Part shown: in pieces, positions 24,511-32,546 of the stretch
Numbering within the stretch: the stretch's first letter is position 1
Layout: the number at the start of each line of letters is the position of its first letter
Source of the DNA: a virus
Virus record (IMG/VR): IMGVR_UViG_3300027833_000035
Location: 1 to 64,000 of that record
Length of the DNA stretch: 64,000 nt
Strand: one strand, 5' to 3'
Position numbers and translations under genes: made by a program
The notes under the pieces: model-generated
What the model saw: only the letters and a program-made list of their open reading frames with translations
Told to the model about the DNA's origin: nothing
Database searches by the model: none

Positions 24511-25550
24511 ATTTCACCTAATTGTAAAAAGTTAGCGAATACTGTTTTAGGCAGTTTTAATACATAAGAAGCATTATCCTGCCATCCAAAGGATATTAGA
24601 ATATCATCGCCTACCATCGTAACACCAGTAACAAATTCAATATTATAATCCTGACCTTTTACGTGGTCGTAATACGTTCCCATAAAATGGAATTCTCTAG
24701 ACTTGTGAACAATATTCCAATCATTATCCCATATGATTACGCGATGAGCGTAATTGCCGTCTTTTCTACCAAAAGAATCTCTTAATAAATTTGTTTCGTG
24801 GATAAAGGCCATACGCTGTTTATCATTAATACGAATGACTTGTGATCCACCTCTAAAGTCTTTGTTAGCTTCTATGTATTTTTCTTTGTCGTATATTGCA
24901 TCTTCAGTTGTACCTGTTTCAATATCGTATTTAACCACCTGTGTTGGATTAGTCCATTTAATAAAGTGGTATGGCATATCAAGTACAGGCATCCAATTCT
25001 TTTCGCAATATGATTTATCGCCATTTGGAGAAGGAATAGGATTACGAGAAACCTCTGTCCATTCACCATCAATAAATTCAATCTCTGCCATTTCCATACG
25101 TCCACGGCCTTTATCATCATAGCAATCTCTGCGTACACCGCAAAGAAACATCCTGTCTTCCCAACTAAATAGTCGGCAATCTTCGAGGCCAATAAAGTTC
25201 CATGTTGGTTTACCAGTATCTAAAGCCATATTAACACGCTGCGCGTTAACCATATTTAAATTACTATCAAGTTCACACATAACGTTATGGGTTGTAAGTG
25301 TTACATCATTTTCTGGATGTATGTATACTAAAGGACCCCACTGATGAGGAAACTTTTTACCTTCACTATGATACAGATAATAGTTAACGTGTCTTACGTT
25401 AATAAAGAGTTTATCTTTGTGTTGAAAAATTGAGGGGTTCATAATCCCAGTTTCATTACCCAACACCTCAGTTGGAATGATAATAGGATGGATTGAACCA
25501 CCTCGTTTTAAAGCATATGTGGCTAAACCACCCATGTGCAAATCGTGCAT
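24507..25550 (-). CDS. GH130-like five-bladed propeller glycosidase/phosphorylase
   Basis: The 347-residue protein has the feel of a beta-propeller of the GH43/GH130 type: NPSIFQHKDKLFINVRHVNY, WNFIGLEDCRLFSWEDRMFLCG, KNWMPVLD, RGGSQVIRI, and a late FVTGVTMVGDDILISFGW strand. GLEDCRLF resembles the GH130 ED-x-R signature and GGSQVI the later conserved blade. GH130 enzymes phosphorolyse or hydrolyse mannosides. The neighbouring mannose-type cupin and methyltransferase make a sugar role likely. It is the first gene of the ATGA-coupled sugar operon. Catalytic identity is uncertain, and it could be a glycan-binding or glycosyltransferase-associated protein. Confidence 0.62.
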   Translation of the reverse strand: MHDLHMGGLATYALKRGGSIHPIIIPTEVLGNETGIMNPSIFQHKDKLFINVRHVNYYLYHSEGKKFPHQWGPLVYIHPENDVTLTTHNVMCELDSNLNMVNAQRVNMALDTGKPTWNFIGLEDCRLFSWEDRMFLCGVRRDCYDDKGRGRMEMAEIEFIDGEWTEVSRNPIPSPNGDKSYCEKNWMPVLDMPYHFIKWTNPTQVVKYDIETGTTEDAIYDKEKYIEANKDFRGGSQVIRINDKQRMAFIHETNLLRDSFGRKDGNYAHRVIIWDNDWNIVHKSREFHFMGTYYDHVKGQDYNIEFVTGVTMVGDDILISFGWQDNASYVLKLPKTVFANFLQLGEI

Positions 25551-25579
25551 AATAACTCCATAATATAAAGTTTAATAAA

Positions 25580-25915
25580 TTACCAGTTAGGGGTAATCAT
25601 AGTCATTGTATTTTGTTCAACCTTTGAGTCTAGAATAGTATTTATAGTGACAACCTTATCGGCGCCTAATGCTTCTTCTACCCACTCGATAACGTTGGCT
25701 TTGGTAACATCGTCTAATGCAATGTAATCTGCAGCCGATGTAGTTGTTAAGTCAAGCTTCGTAGTCGAAACATAGCTTGCCTTTTTGTTTGCCTCGTTGG
25801 TTGCAATCTTTTTCCATTTAACAGAAATGATAGCATCTGATAAAACTTCGCCTGCACCATTAGTTTGGTCTAATGTACCAAGCTTTAGTATTTCCCAAGT
25901 GTAAGTCATGCTCAT
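25580..25915 (-). CDS. Small paralogous virion-type protein A
   Basis: The 111-residue product shares a plan with the adjacent upstream gene: MTYTWEILKLGTLDQTNGAGEVLSDAIISVKWKKIATNEANK, then a strand/turn region, then an acidic helical DVTKANVIEWVEEALG segment. The pattern (Y-T/W core, VV/IISVKW, T-NEAG) resembles small cyanophage and marine phage structural proteins (DUF7936-like, from memory). The function is unknown. It starts 4 bp after its paralogue and is probably co-expressed from the late promoter at 26357. Confidence 0.6.
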   Translation of the reverse strand: MSMTYTWEILKLGTLDQTNGAGEVLSDAIISVKWKKIATNEANKKASYVSTTKLDLTTTSAADYIALDDVTKANVIEWVEEALGADKVVTINTILDSKVEQNTMTMITPNW

Positions 25916-25919
25916 ACTC

Positions 25920-26297
25920 TTATTCTACTGGTGCTTCAGGTTCTACACCCCAAGGCAATTCAGGACCAGAAATTTCTGTACTAATCGCAGCATCAATTAC
26001 TTTTTGAATTTCTCCGTCAATATGCTCTTTATATTGTTGGTCAGCGTTAATTACTGCAGCAATCCATGCTGTTACGTGTGCTTCTTCTAATTCTTCAAAG
26101 GCTGTGAAAGAACCAGCTGGTACATTAGCAGCTGAGAAAGGTGTAGCGCCAGAGAAAGTACCAACTTGCCCTGCTTCATTTGTACCTTGAATTTCCCAGT
26201 AAGTTTGAACTACTGCATTTGTTAAAGTTTCGCCTGCCGCGTTTACCTGATCTTGTACCTTCAGGTTACGGACAGTATAAGTATATGTAAATGACAT
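25920..26297 (-). CDS. Small paralogous virion-type protein B
   Basis: Paralogue of the next gene: MSFTYTYTVRNLKVQDQVNAAGETLTNAVVQTYWEIQGTNEAGQ aligns with its N-terminus, and FEELEEAHVTAWIAAVI aligns with its acidic helix. The C-terminus is a Pro/Glu tail (ELPWGVEPEAPVE). I chose ATG 26297 over the upstream ATG at 26309 because GGAG lies at the right distance before 26297. The TATAAATA promoter at 26357 supports late expression. A structural role is inferred and no activity is known. Confidence 0.6.
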   Translation of the reverse strand: MSFTYTYTVRNLKVQDQVNAAGETLTNAVVQTYWEIQGTNEAGQVGTFSGATPFSAANVPAGSFTAFEELEEAHVTAWIAAVINADQQYKEHIDGEIQKVIDAAISTEISGPELPWGVEPEAPVE

Positions 26298-26356
26298 TAT
26301 TGTCTCCATTTATTATTAGTGTTTGATTAATCTTACACTTGTTTAAAATCTATTTC

Positions 26357-26364
26357 TATTTATA
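26357..26364 (-). promoter_or_regulatory. T4-type late promoter
   Basis: TATAAATA on the minus strand, just past the stop of the oxygenase gene and 59 bp before the paralogue B start. Confidence 0.75.
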
Positions 26365-26365
26365 A

Positions 26366-26929
26366 TTAACCACCACGGTACAGATATAAATCAACTGGTA
26401 CACATATTCTAAGACTAGAATAGTAGGGGTTAACATGGTGATATGTAAAGCTTGGGAATATCATATAATCCCCAGTTCTTGGTGTTATTGCTTTTTTATC
26501 AAATACATTATTCCACCAATCATCATAACCGCGATTAGCGTTTGTTCTTGGATCTGAGAAAACAATATCACCGCCAGAGTTTTGGTCCTCGGCTAATATA
26601 TAAAACACACCAGACAAATGAGCGCCCGAGTGATTATGTATAGTCATGTTATAATCTTTACCATGACCAGTAATCCACGCTTTCATTTCATGCGCTTTAT
26701 AATCTTGGATATGTTTTCCGATACTTGCATAGAGATAGCGGTCAAAAGAGCTATACACCATGTCTTTAAATTTATTCATTTCAGGTGAATTATCTTTGAA
26801 TATATTTCCACCGTTTACTTCACCTTCCATGTTATTTAAATCATAGTTAGCAAAGATGTATTCTATCAATCCATCAGTATCAAATTTACCTGAGCCAATC
26901 TTTGTTGGCCACATTTCATTAAATTCCAT
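26366..26929 (-). CDS. Putative 2OG-Fe(II) oxygenase
   Basis: The 187-residue protein fits the TIGR02466-type family of putative 2-oxoglutarate/iron dioxygenases common in marine phages. Visible features are the N-terminal FNEMWPTKIG (similar to LFPTP in the family), WITGHGKDYNMTIHNHSGAHLSGVFYIL, IVFSDPR, GDYMIFPSFTYHHVNPY and LRICVPVDL. Likely iron ligands are one of H98/H100/H104, D126 and H164/H165, with R174 for 2-oxoglutarate. Such enzymes hydroxylate proteins, nucleic acids or small molecules. It has its own late promoter, which suggests a virion-stage substrate. The substrate is unknown. Confidence 0.75.
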   Translation of the reverse strand: MEFNEMWPTKIGSGKFDTDGLIEYIFANYDLNNMEGEVNGGNIFKDNSPEMNKFKDMVYSSFDRYLYASIGKHIQDYKAHEMKAWITGHGKDYNMTIHNHSGAHLSGVFYILAEDQNSGGDIVFSDPRTNANRGYDDWWNNVFDKKAITPRTGDYMIFPSFTYHHVNPYYSSLRICVPVDLYLYRGG

Positions 26930-26954
26930 AGCACCTCTCCATAATATATAAATC

Positions 26955-26962
26955 TATTTATA
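26955..26962 (-). promoter_or_regulatory. T4-type late promoter for the oxygenase gene
   Basis: TATAAATA on the minus strand, 25 bp before the start at 26929. It lies back to back with the plus-strand promoters of the radical SAM operon. Confidence 0.8.
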
Positions 26963-26974
26963 ACATATAAATGG

Positions 26975-27008
26975 TTGACAAATTTACTTCTATATGTTAT
27001 TATAAATA
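26975..27008 (+). promoter_or_regulatory. Overlapping sigma-70-type and late promoters of the plus-strand radical SAM operon
   Basis: TTGACA at 26975-26980 with TATTAT at 26998-27003 (17-bp spacer) forms a host-type promoter. TATAAATA at 27001-27008 on the plus strand adds a T4-type late promoter 26 bp before the cupin start at 27035. The TTAGAATCAA element of the early promoters is missing. Confidence 0.7.
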
Positions 27009-27034
27009 TATTAGTATATTATGATTGGAACACA

Positions 27035-27499
27035 ATGCTGTTTGAAAACTTTGAAAACTTCCTATTAACAGAAGAATGTTTTAATAACCACGACGTATCG
27101 CATATAGATAACGACGGCAACCAGCATTACCTAGAACATTCAGAATATATTTCTTACCTCGGTCAGGTTACAATTTTACTAGCTAACAGAGCTACTATTA
27201 AAGTTGAACAAGCCGAGAAACTATTTGACTATAACGATAGGACAATACATTTATTTTATAATGATGTAGACGGTCCATCGTTTAAAGAACATACAGATCC
27301 TGTCGATGTTTTAATAGAATGTTTGGATGGTATAAAGGTTTTGGAAGTAGAAGGTGCTACAGTTATTCTGCAGCCAAACCAAAGCGTTTTTATACCTGCA
27401 GGAACAAAGCATAGAGCACTTAATAACAAAAAGGCATTAATGATTTCACATGGCATTCGCGACACCGAAACACTTACTCGTATACGTAAAAACGACTGA
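27035..27499 (+). CDS. Cupin protein, possible Fe(II) dioxygenase
   Basis: The 154-residue product has a double-stranded beta-helix with a likely metal site, KEHTDPVD (H86, D88) and PAGTKHRALN (H126), giving an H-x-D...H triad. LLANRATIKVEQAEKLF and VLQPNQSVFIPAGTKHR are typical cupin strand and turn patterns. I chose ATG 27035 because the upstream in-frame ATG (26975) lies inside the promoter. It is the first gene of the plus-strand radical SAM operon and overlaps the first radical SAM gene by 50 bp, so it may hydroxylate the same target or a partner. Its substrate is unknown. Confidence 0.7.
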   Translation: MLFENFENFLLTEECFNNHDVSHIDNDGNQHYLEHSEYISYLGQVTILLANRATIKVEQAEKLFDYNDRTIHLFYNDVDGPSFKEHTDPVDVLIECLDGIKVLEVEGATVILQPNQSVFIPAGTKHRALNNKKALMISHGIRDTETLTRIRKND

Positions 27500-28478
27500 A
27501 ACCTGCAATCTAAATTGCGCACACTGCTTTACGTCTGGTATCAATGGTAGAAAAATCTACTTTGATGCTGAGAAGACTGCTAACTGGTGCAATGAATTAT
27601 GCGATGGTAATAACGAAATACATTTTGAATACCACGGTGGCGAACCTATATTAGCTCCTATGGCAGACTTGATGAAGTTCTATAATATTACTAAAGAACA
27701 TTGGGGTGACCGATGTACGCATGGTATTACAACTAACTTAGTTTATAAACTTACTGACGAAAGACTTGAGTTTTTAAAAATGTTAGACGGTGGTTCTGTT
27801 GGTACATCTTGGGATCCAAACATTCGTTTCTCTAATGAAAAGCAACGTAAACTATGGGAAGATAACGTCAAACGTTTGGTTGACGAAGGCTGCTTTGTTA
27901 AATGCTTTATATCAGTTTCAAAAGATGTGGTTAAAATGGATCCCATTGAAATTGCTGATTATATGCATTCGCTTGGTGTCGGCGCTATTAATTATGAACG
28001 ATTAACACATGACGGTAATGCAACAATCAACACTGATATTTTTCCACACAACTCTGAGCTTGATGCTTTTTGGATGGATATGCATGAAAAGACTGCTGAC
28101 CATCCCGTTTATAATAGTTTCCTTAACACTGTATACGATAAGTTTAGTAAAGGTCAATTCTTTAATGGTACTTTCTGCAGAGACTGCGAGCAAAAGTTAC
28201 ATACCATCAACGCTGATGGAACTGTAGCCGGCTGCCCTAACACTGCGCCAACACAATGGTATGGTACGATTGATACTCCTGCAAAAGAGGTGCGCCAATC
28301 ACCAAAACGTATGGAAGTTATATCATGTGAAATGCATGAAAGAGATCCACGCTGTTATGATTGCCCTGTGTTTATATATTGCCATTCTGATTGTCATCAA
28401 CTTCAATGGATGGGAGACGTCTGTCCAGCTCCTAAAACATTAATGATGAAACTTGCGAAGGATAAAGGATGGATTTAA
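27450..28478 (+). CDS. Radical SAM/SPASM enzyme A
   Basis: The 342-residue product carries the radical SAM cluster motif TETCNLNCAHCF (C19, C23, C26) and the SAM-contact motif HGGEP at 62-66. It ends in a SPASM-like region: FCRDC, GTVAGCPN (C262), CYDCPVFIYCHSDC (C302, C305, C311, C315) and C325. SPASM enzymes carry extra Fe-S clusters and typically modify peptides or proteins, as in anaerobic sulfatase maturation or RiPP crosslinking. It overlaps the cupin gene by 50 bp and the next radical SAM gene by 10 bp. The substrate is not identifiable. Minus-strand CHxS proteins or the linked genes are candidates. Confidence 0.88.
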   Translation: MAFATPKHLLVYVKTTETCNLNCAHCFTSGINGRKIYFDAEKTANWCNELCDGNNEIHFEYHGGEPILAPMADLMKFYNITKEHWGDRCTHGITTNLVYKLTDERLEFLKMLDGGSVGTSWDPNIRFSNEKQRKLWEDNVKRLVDEGCFVKCFISVSKDVVKMDPIEIADYMHSLGVGAINYERLTHDGNATINTDIFPHNSELDAFWMDMHEKTADHPVYNSFLNTVYDKFSKGQFFNGTFCRDCEQKLHTINADGTVAGCPNTAPTQWYGTIDTPAKEVRQSPKRMEVISCEMHERDPRCYDCPVFIYCHSDCHQLQWMGDVCPAPKTLMMKLAKDKGWI

Positions 28479-29509
28479 TTATTAAGCCAACCGAGGCCTG
28501 TAACTTTAAATGTACCTTTTGTTCATCAACTGATATTGATGCTGACAAAGCTGGCTTACTTGATTTAGAATATGTTTATAAATTTCTAAAACGTTATCCT
28601 GACACCAATACTATTATTGTAAATGGTGGTGATCCATTAATGGTTGATCCAAAATGGTATTGGGATTTGATTGCTCACCTTGACGAACATGATTACCCTG
28701 CATCAATTAGTTTTACATCAAACCTCTGGCCATTCCTTATTAGACCAGAGAAATGGTTACCTTTATTTCAACACGAAAGATTTGGATGTACTACCTCATT
28801 TCAATATGGTGGTGGAAGATTAAAGGGTGATTACTCTGAGTTTACTGAAAAGGATTTTTGGCGAGTATCAGATGCTATGTTAAAACATACTGGCTCTCGA
28901 CCAGATTTTATTTCTGTAATCGTTGATGAAAACTTTGATGATGCTATTAAAAATGTAGAATTAGCGAAAGAGATGGGAGTCGAGTGCAAACTTAATTATG
29001 CAATGGCTTCTGGTGTTCAAGGCTCTACATTTAGGCTAAGTAAGATATATGAAACCTATATAAAGATATATGATATGGGTTTAGCTGAATACGAATATAA
29101 TACTAAACAAATGATGATAAGGTTAAATAAAAATAGTTGGACTACTTGTCCACAGAATAGACAATGCGATAGTGGTATACGCGCATTTAACCCAGGTGGT
29201 GATTACTATTCATGTGGTTCGTTTGCTGACGATTATGATTACCCTATTGATTTTGAGGAAGAAATGAATGGTGAAATGCAGACACCATTGCAGAATGATC
29301 CAAATATACAGACAATGAAATCAGCTTGCTATACTTGTCCGATGTTTGATATATGTAATGGTTGTAAAAAGACTGTGCGTGATATGAAACGCGAAGGTCA
29401 AGCTGAGGATCATTGTTATCATATGAAAAAACTAGCACCAAGAATACTTGAAATAAACGGCATGGACCCAGGATTGGCAACACCTTATGTTAATGAATCT
29501 ATCAATTAA
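28469..29509 (+). CDS. Radical SAM/SPASM enzyme B
   Basis: The 346-residue product starts MDLIIKPTEACNFKCTFC, giving cluster cysteines C11, C15 and C18. NGGDP (52-56) replaces the usual GGEP. The C-terminal third has many cysteines in a SPASM-like arrangement: CPQNRQC, GGDYYSCGSF, CYTCPMFDICNGC and a final DHC. It is thus a likely peptide/protein-modifying enzyme, although sequence differs clearly from enzyme A. GAAGGATAAAGG precedes the start codon, which overlaps enzyme A by 10 bp. It overlaps enzyme C by 23 bp at its 3' end. Function beyond the family level is not readable. Confidence 0.87.
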   Translation: MDLIIKPTEACNFKCTFCSSTDIDADKAGLLDLEYVYKFLKRYPDTNTIIVNGGDPLMVDPKWYWDLIAHLDEHDYPASISFTSNLWPFLIRPEKWLPLFQHERFGCTTSFQYGGGRLKGDYSEFTEKDFWRVSDAMLKHTGSRPDFISVIVDENFDDAIKNVELAKEMGVECKLNYAMASGVQGSTFRLSKIYETYIKIYDMGLAEYEYNTKQMMIRLNKNSWTTCPQNRQCDSGIRAFNPGGDYYSCGSFADDYDYPIDFEEEMNGEMQTPLQNDPNIQTMKSACYTCPMFDICNGCKKTVRDMKREGQAEDHCYHMKKLAPRILEINGMDPGLATPYVNESIN

Positions 29510-30401
29510 TCCAACATACTATTGTAACTTCGCTTGCGATTTCTGTTACTTAACAACAGAGCAGCTAAACGATAGACATAAAATTACTCCTTTATGGTTA
29601 GAGAATAGCCTACAACAAATTACTGACGAGGTTGGTCATGTTGATTTATATGGTGGAGAAATTGGTTTACTATCACCGGAGTATTATTATTCATTAAAGA
29701 AAGTAATACGTAATCATTACAAAGGCCCAATTAATATTAATACTAACTTGTCGGCATTCCCTGACTTTTTTAGAGATGAGGATGTAACGTTATCAGTATC
29801 ATATGATTTCCATGCCAGAGAAAAAGAGCAGCATGTTTTAAATAATATGATGAATGCCAACAAGGATTTATCTGTATTGATATTAGCCTCGCCAAAAGTG
29901 TTAGAGATGGATGTAGAGTTTATGATTTTTACACTTAATATGATTTCTAATGTTAAATCAGTTGAGATTAAACCATATTCAGTTAATCAGGCAAACCAAC
30001 ATAATGTAACTCATAAAGACTTTGAGGATTTCGTTATTAGGTTTGATGAAGCAAACACTGTAAAGAATTTTAATTTTCAAAACATTGATAACATATACGA
30101 TAGCATAGAAGGCAAGTATGACGCATTTAGTAATGACCATGTTTATATAACACCGCGTGGGAAATTTGGCGTCTTGGAATTCGATAAATACGACAGAGAG
30201 TACTTTAAAGAATACGACACTTACCATGAATATCAAACATGGGCACGTGAAGAACCTGAAAACAATTTGAGCGATATATGTAACGTATGTTCTTATTATG
30301 GGAAATGCTTAACAGAACATTATCGGTATGTACACGACTTAACCAATAGTTGTAATGGATATAAAGGGTTATTAGAATATTATGAAAGAATGGAAAGCTA
30401 G
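29487..30401 (+). CDS. Radical SAM enzyme C
   Basis: The product has about 302-304 residues (a second in-frame ATG at 29493 is equally possible). It shows NPTYYCNFACDFCYLTT, the CxxxCxxC radical SAM motif within the first 20 residues, and YGGEIGLLSP in place of GGEP. Its C-terminal region is shorter than in A and B, with CNVCSYYGKC and a final NSCNGYKG, a reduced twitch/SPASM-like cluster site. It may bind one auxiliary cluster. The gene overlaps enzyme B (23 bp) and the following unknown gene (20 bp). Divergence from A, B and D suggests a distinct step rather than a recent copy. Confidence 0.85.
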   Translation: MLMNLSINPTYYCNFACDFCYLTTEQLNDRHKITPLWLENSLQQITDEVGHVDLYGGEIGLLSPEYYYSLKKVIRNHYKGPININTNLSAFPDFFRDEDVTLSVSYDFHAREKEQHVLNNMMNANKDLSVLILASPKVLEMDVEFMIFTLNMISNVKSVEIKPYSVNQANQHNVTHKDFEDFVIRFDEANTVKNFNFQNIDNIYDSIEGKYDAFSNDHVYITPRGKFGVLEFDKYDREYFKEYDTYHEYQTWAREEPENNLSDICNVCSYYGKCLTEHYRYVHDLTNSCNGYKGLLEYYERMES

Positions 30402-30780
30402 ACAAAGCGCGTATCATTTAACAGCATCTTTATTTAAAGACGATTTAACTGATGTAGAAATTAATTGGCAGCCAGATAATATCGTTGAGGATGCACTAAC
30501 GCATTTCAGACAATATGTTGACGAATGGGTCTACCCTGCAAAATCGTATGTAGTTGCTATATGTTATGCCCATTGGTTAAATAGAGATTTTAAAGAACCA
30601 TTCTTTGATGCTCTTAATGACGAAGCCTTATTGTTTAATAATGATCCACACTTTGTTCCATATTGGGCAGACAAAGAAACATATGACGATATACTATTTA
30701 AATTAGACTTTAACGAAAAACTTGGTATGGTACCTGACATATACGAATATTATAAAGAGGAAATGTTATTTGGACTTTGA
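30382..30780 (+). CDS. Unknown 132-residue protein within the radical SAM operon
   Basis: The gene lies between radical SAM genes C and D, overlapping C by 20 bp. The product is acidic and aromatic-rich (MKEWKARQSAYHLTASLF, FRQYVDEWVYPAKSYVVAICYAHWLNRDF, EYYKEEMLF) and predicted helical. It lacks cysteine motifs for a cluster and has no signal peptide. RiPP systems often include a small partner that binds the precursor and guides it to the radical SAM enzyme (RRE-type). The position is suggestive, but I see no RRE fold signature. A precursor or partner role is inference only. Confidence 0.6.
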   Translation: MKEWKARQSAYHLTASLFKDDLTDVEINWQPDNIVEDALTHFRQYVDEWVYPAKSYVVAICYAHWLNRDFKEPFFDALNDEALLFNNDPHFVPYWADKETYDDILFKLDFNEKLGMVPDIYEYYKEEMLFGL

Positions 30781-31846
30781 AATAACAAAAACACTATTAG
30801 AATCTAAACGTCCGGATATAGCCGAGATTGAGTTGACTTTATTTGAAAACTGTCATCTTAATTGTTCGTTCTGTCATCACGATAAAAAATCTACCGTAGG
30901 TTTGAGTAGGGAAGAGATATTCTCTAAATTGGATTTAGTTGAACAACATGTCATTAAGATGAAAGGCAGAGTTGATATAATCCAAATCAATATGGTTGGC
31001 GGTGAGTTATTCCAAGATAGAATATCAGAATGGGCTTACCCTGTTTACTTTGATTTCCTTGTAGCAATCAAAAAGGTATTTGACGAACATAAGCAAAAGA
31101 TTAAAGTTGTGTGGGTAACATCGTTTCAATTTAGCAAACGTGAAAGAGTACAGAAACTACTCGACGACCTAAACGCTGAAGCAATCCCTTCATATATTAT
31201 ATGTTCATATGACTTTGACGGGCGACCAACAAAAGGTCCATACGCTAAAAATATAGAATACTTTGCTGACTATATCGTATCAATTAATATGGTTGCTACT
31301 ACTTTGTCAATCAAAAAGTTTATGGCAGACGATGATGAGTATTTCCATTACTTATATGAAAAGTTTGACGAATTCTATTTTGATGATTATATTCCAGATC
31401 GTGGATATGATTATATGATACCATCAGATAGTGAGTACCTCGAGTTTTTAAAATTCGTATACCATAACTATCCAGACATTAATCCTATTAAGGATCTCAT
31501 ATATAACGAGAGTAATCACATGCATTGCTTGGCTCTTAATAAGGTTACGATATTCCCAGATAACTCTACATCAAATTGCCGCTGGGATAGATACGATCAA
31601 CGAGATTTTAATACAGAATACAAACCTAAAGATAACGCCGGAATGATGCAAGCATATATGGATGAAAACGGTTGTCTATCTTGTCAGTGGTATAATAAGT
31701 GTGGATTTAGATGCTATACCCAATGGGATTGGAAAAACAGAGAACGCGATTTACCTGACTGCATAATGAGAATGTGGTTTAATTATATGGACAAAACAGG
31801 TCAAAATTTGATAACAGGATTTAATTATGATAAAGAAAAAACTTAA
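30770..31846 (+). CDS. Radical SAM/SPASM enzyme D (TTG start)
   Basis: I place the start at TTG 30770, where AGAGGAAA gives a good ribosome site, rather than the upstream in-frame ATG deep inside the previous gene. The 358-residue product then has LFENCHLNCSFCHH (C28, C32, C35), followed by NMVGGELFQD at the GGEP position. C-terminal SPASM-like cysteines are CLALNKVTIFPDNSTSNC, GCLSCQWYNKCGFRC and a final LPDC. It is the fourth distinct radical SAM enzyme in this operon and overlaps its neighbours on both sides. The substrate is unknown. The architecture suggests a peptide or protein. Confidence 0.85.
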   Translation: MDFEITKTLLESKRPDIAEIELTLFENCHLNCSFCHHDKKSTVGLSREEIFSKLDLVEQHVIKMKGRVDIIQINMVGGELFQDRISEWAYPVYFDFLVAIKKVFDEHKQKIKVVWVTSFQFSKRERVQKLLDDLNAEAIPSYIICSYDFDGRPTKGPYAKNIEYFADYIVSINMVATTLSIKKFMADDDEYFHYLYEKFDEFYFDDYIPDRGYDYMIPSDSEYLEFLKFVYHNYPDINPIKDLIYNESNHMHCLALNKVTIFPDNSTSNCRWDRYDQRDFNTEYKPKDNAGMMQAYMDENGCLSCQWYNKCGFRCYTQWDWKNRERDLPDCIMRMWFNYMDKTGQNLITGFNYDKEKT

Positions 31847-32546
31847 ACTTGATTTTTATACATCACACAAAACGCTTATAGAATTACAACCAATTCAATC
31901 TAGAACTAAACCACCATCATGGTGGAAGTCTATTAAGAATTCGTATAGCCAATTTAGGTCTAGGGCTGGTACTAAAGTTCCAACTCCAACGGTTAAAACT
32001 TGTCCTGGGATTGTTGATTATATTCGCAAACCTATTGTTCTTAAACTATGGTCGGATGGTATTTTTAAAGTAAAACCAAACGGTGATGTTGAATGTATTG
32101 AACCCTTACAAGGATCTGGCATACTTGATGGATCTCAACATGAACGTAGACAATTTGGTGATACATTATATCCAAACTGTACTGTATTTAAACTACATGG
32201 TCCATGGTCAGTTAAATCAAGTGAACGTAAAGAGTTTATGATTACTGAATGTCATTACACTGAAGATTTGCGTAAGCATGGTATTTTAATCTCACCTGGG
32301 ATTACAAACTTTTATGACCAACATACTTTAAACTGTTTTTTAGTATTTCCAATTAAAGACGAAGAATATACTGTAACGCTTAAATATGGTACACCTATTA
32401 TGTCAATATATCCAATGCACGAAATGGAACTTGATATTAAAATGCATGAGGTAGCTACACGTCAGGAATGGCAAGAAATACAAAACGTATTCCCATCAAC
32501 CTTTATCGGTCGTTATCACTCCCGGAAACACACACGCGGTAAGTGA
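31827..32546 (+). CDS. Unknown 239-residue protein closing the plus-strand operon
   Basis: The product starts with KLDFYTSHKTLIELQPIQSRTKPPSWWKSIKNSYSQFRS, a Trp/Pro-rich N-terminus. It is beta-rich afterwards, with KLWSDGIFKVKPNGDVECIE, KLHGPWSVKSSE, YDQHTLNCFLVFP and YTVTLKYGTPIMSIYPMHEMELDI. It has only a few cysteines and no radical SAM motif. It resembles uncharacterised marine phage proteins, but I cannot name a family. It overlaps radical SAM D by 20 bp, so it belongs to the operon and could be a substrate, a scaffold or an unrelated virion protein. Its last 51 bp overlap the last 51 bp of a minus-strand radical SAM gene. Confidence 0.65.
   Translation: MIKKKLKLDFYTSHKTLIELQPIQSRTKPPSWWKSIKNSYSQFRSRAGTKVPTPTVKTCPGIVDYIRKPIVLKLWSDGIFKVKPNGDVECIEPLQGSGILDGSQHERRQFGDTLYPNCTVFKLHGPWSVKSSERKEFMITECHYTEDLRKHGILISPGITNFYDQHTLNCFLVFPIKDEEYTVTLKYGTPIMSIYPMHEMELDIKMHEVATRQEWQEIQNVFPSTFIGRYHSRKHTRGK

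Noticed and set aside
26975-27034. Upstream ATG as start of the cupin gene
   Set aside because: It lies in the -35 box of the promoter, so most transcripts would begin after it. The added 20 residues are hydrophobic and not cupin-like.
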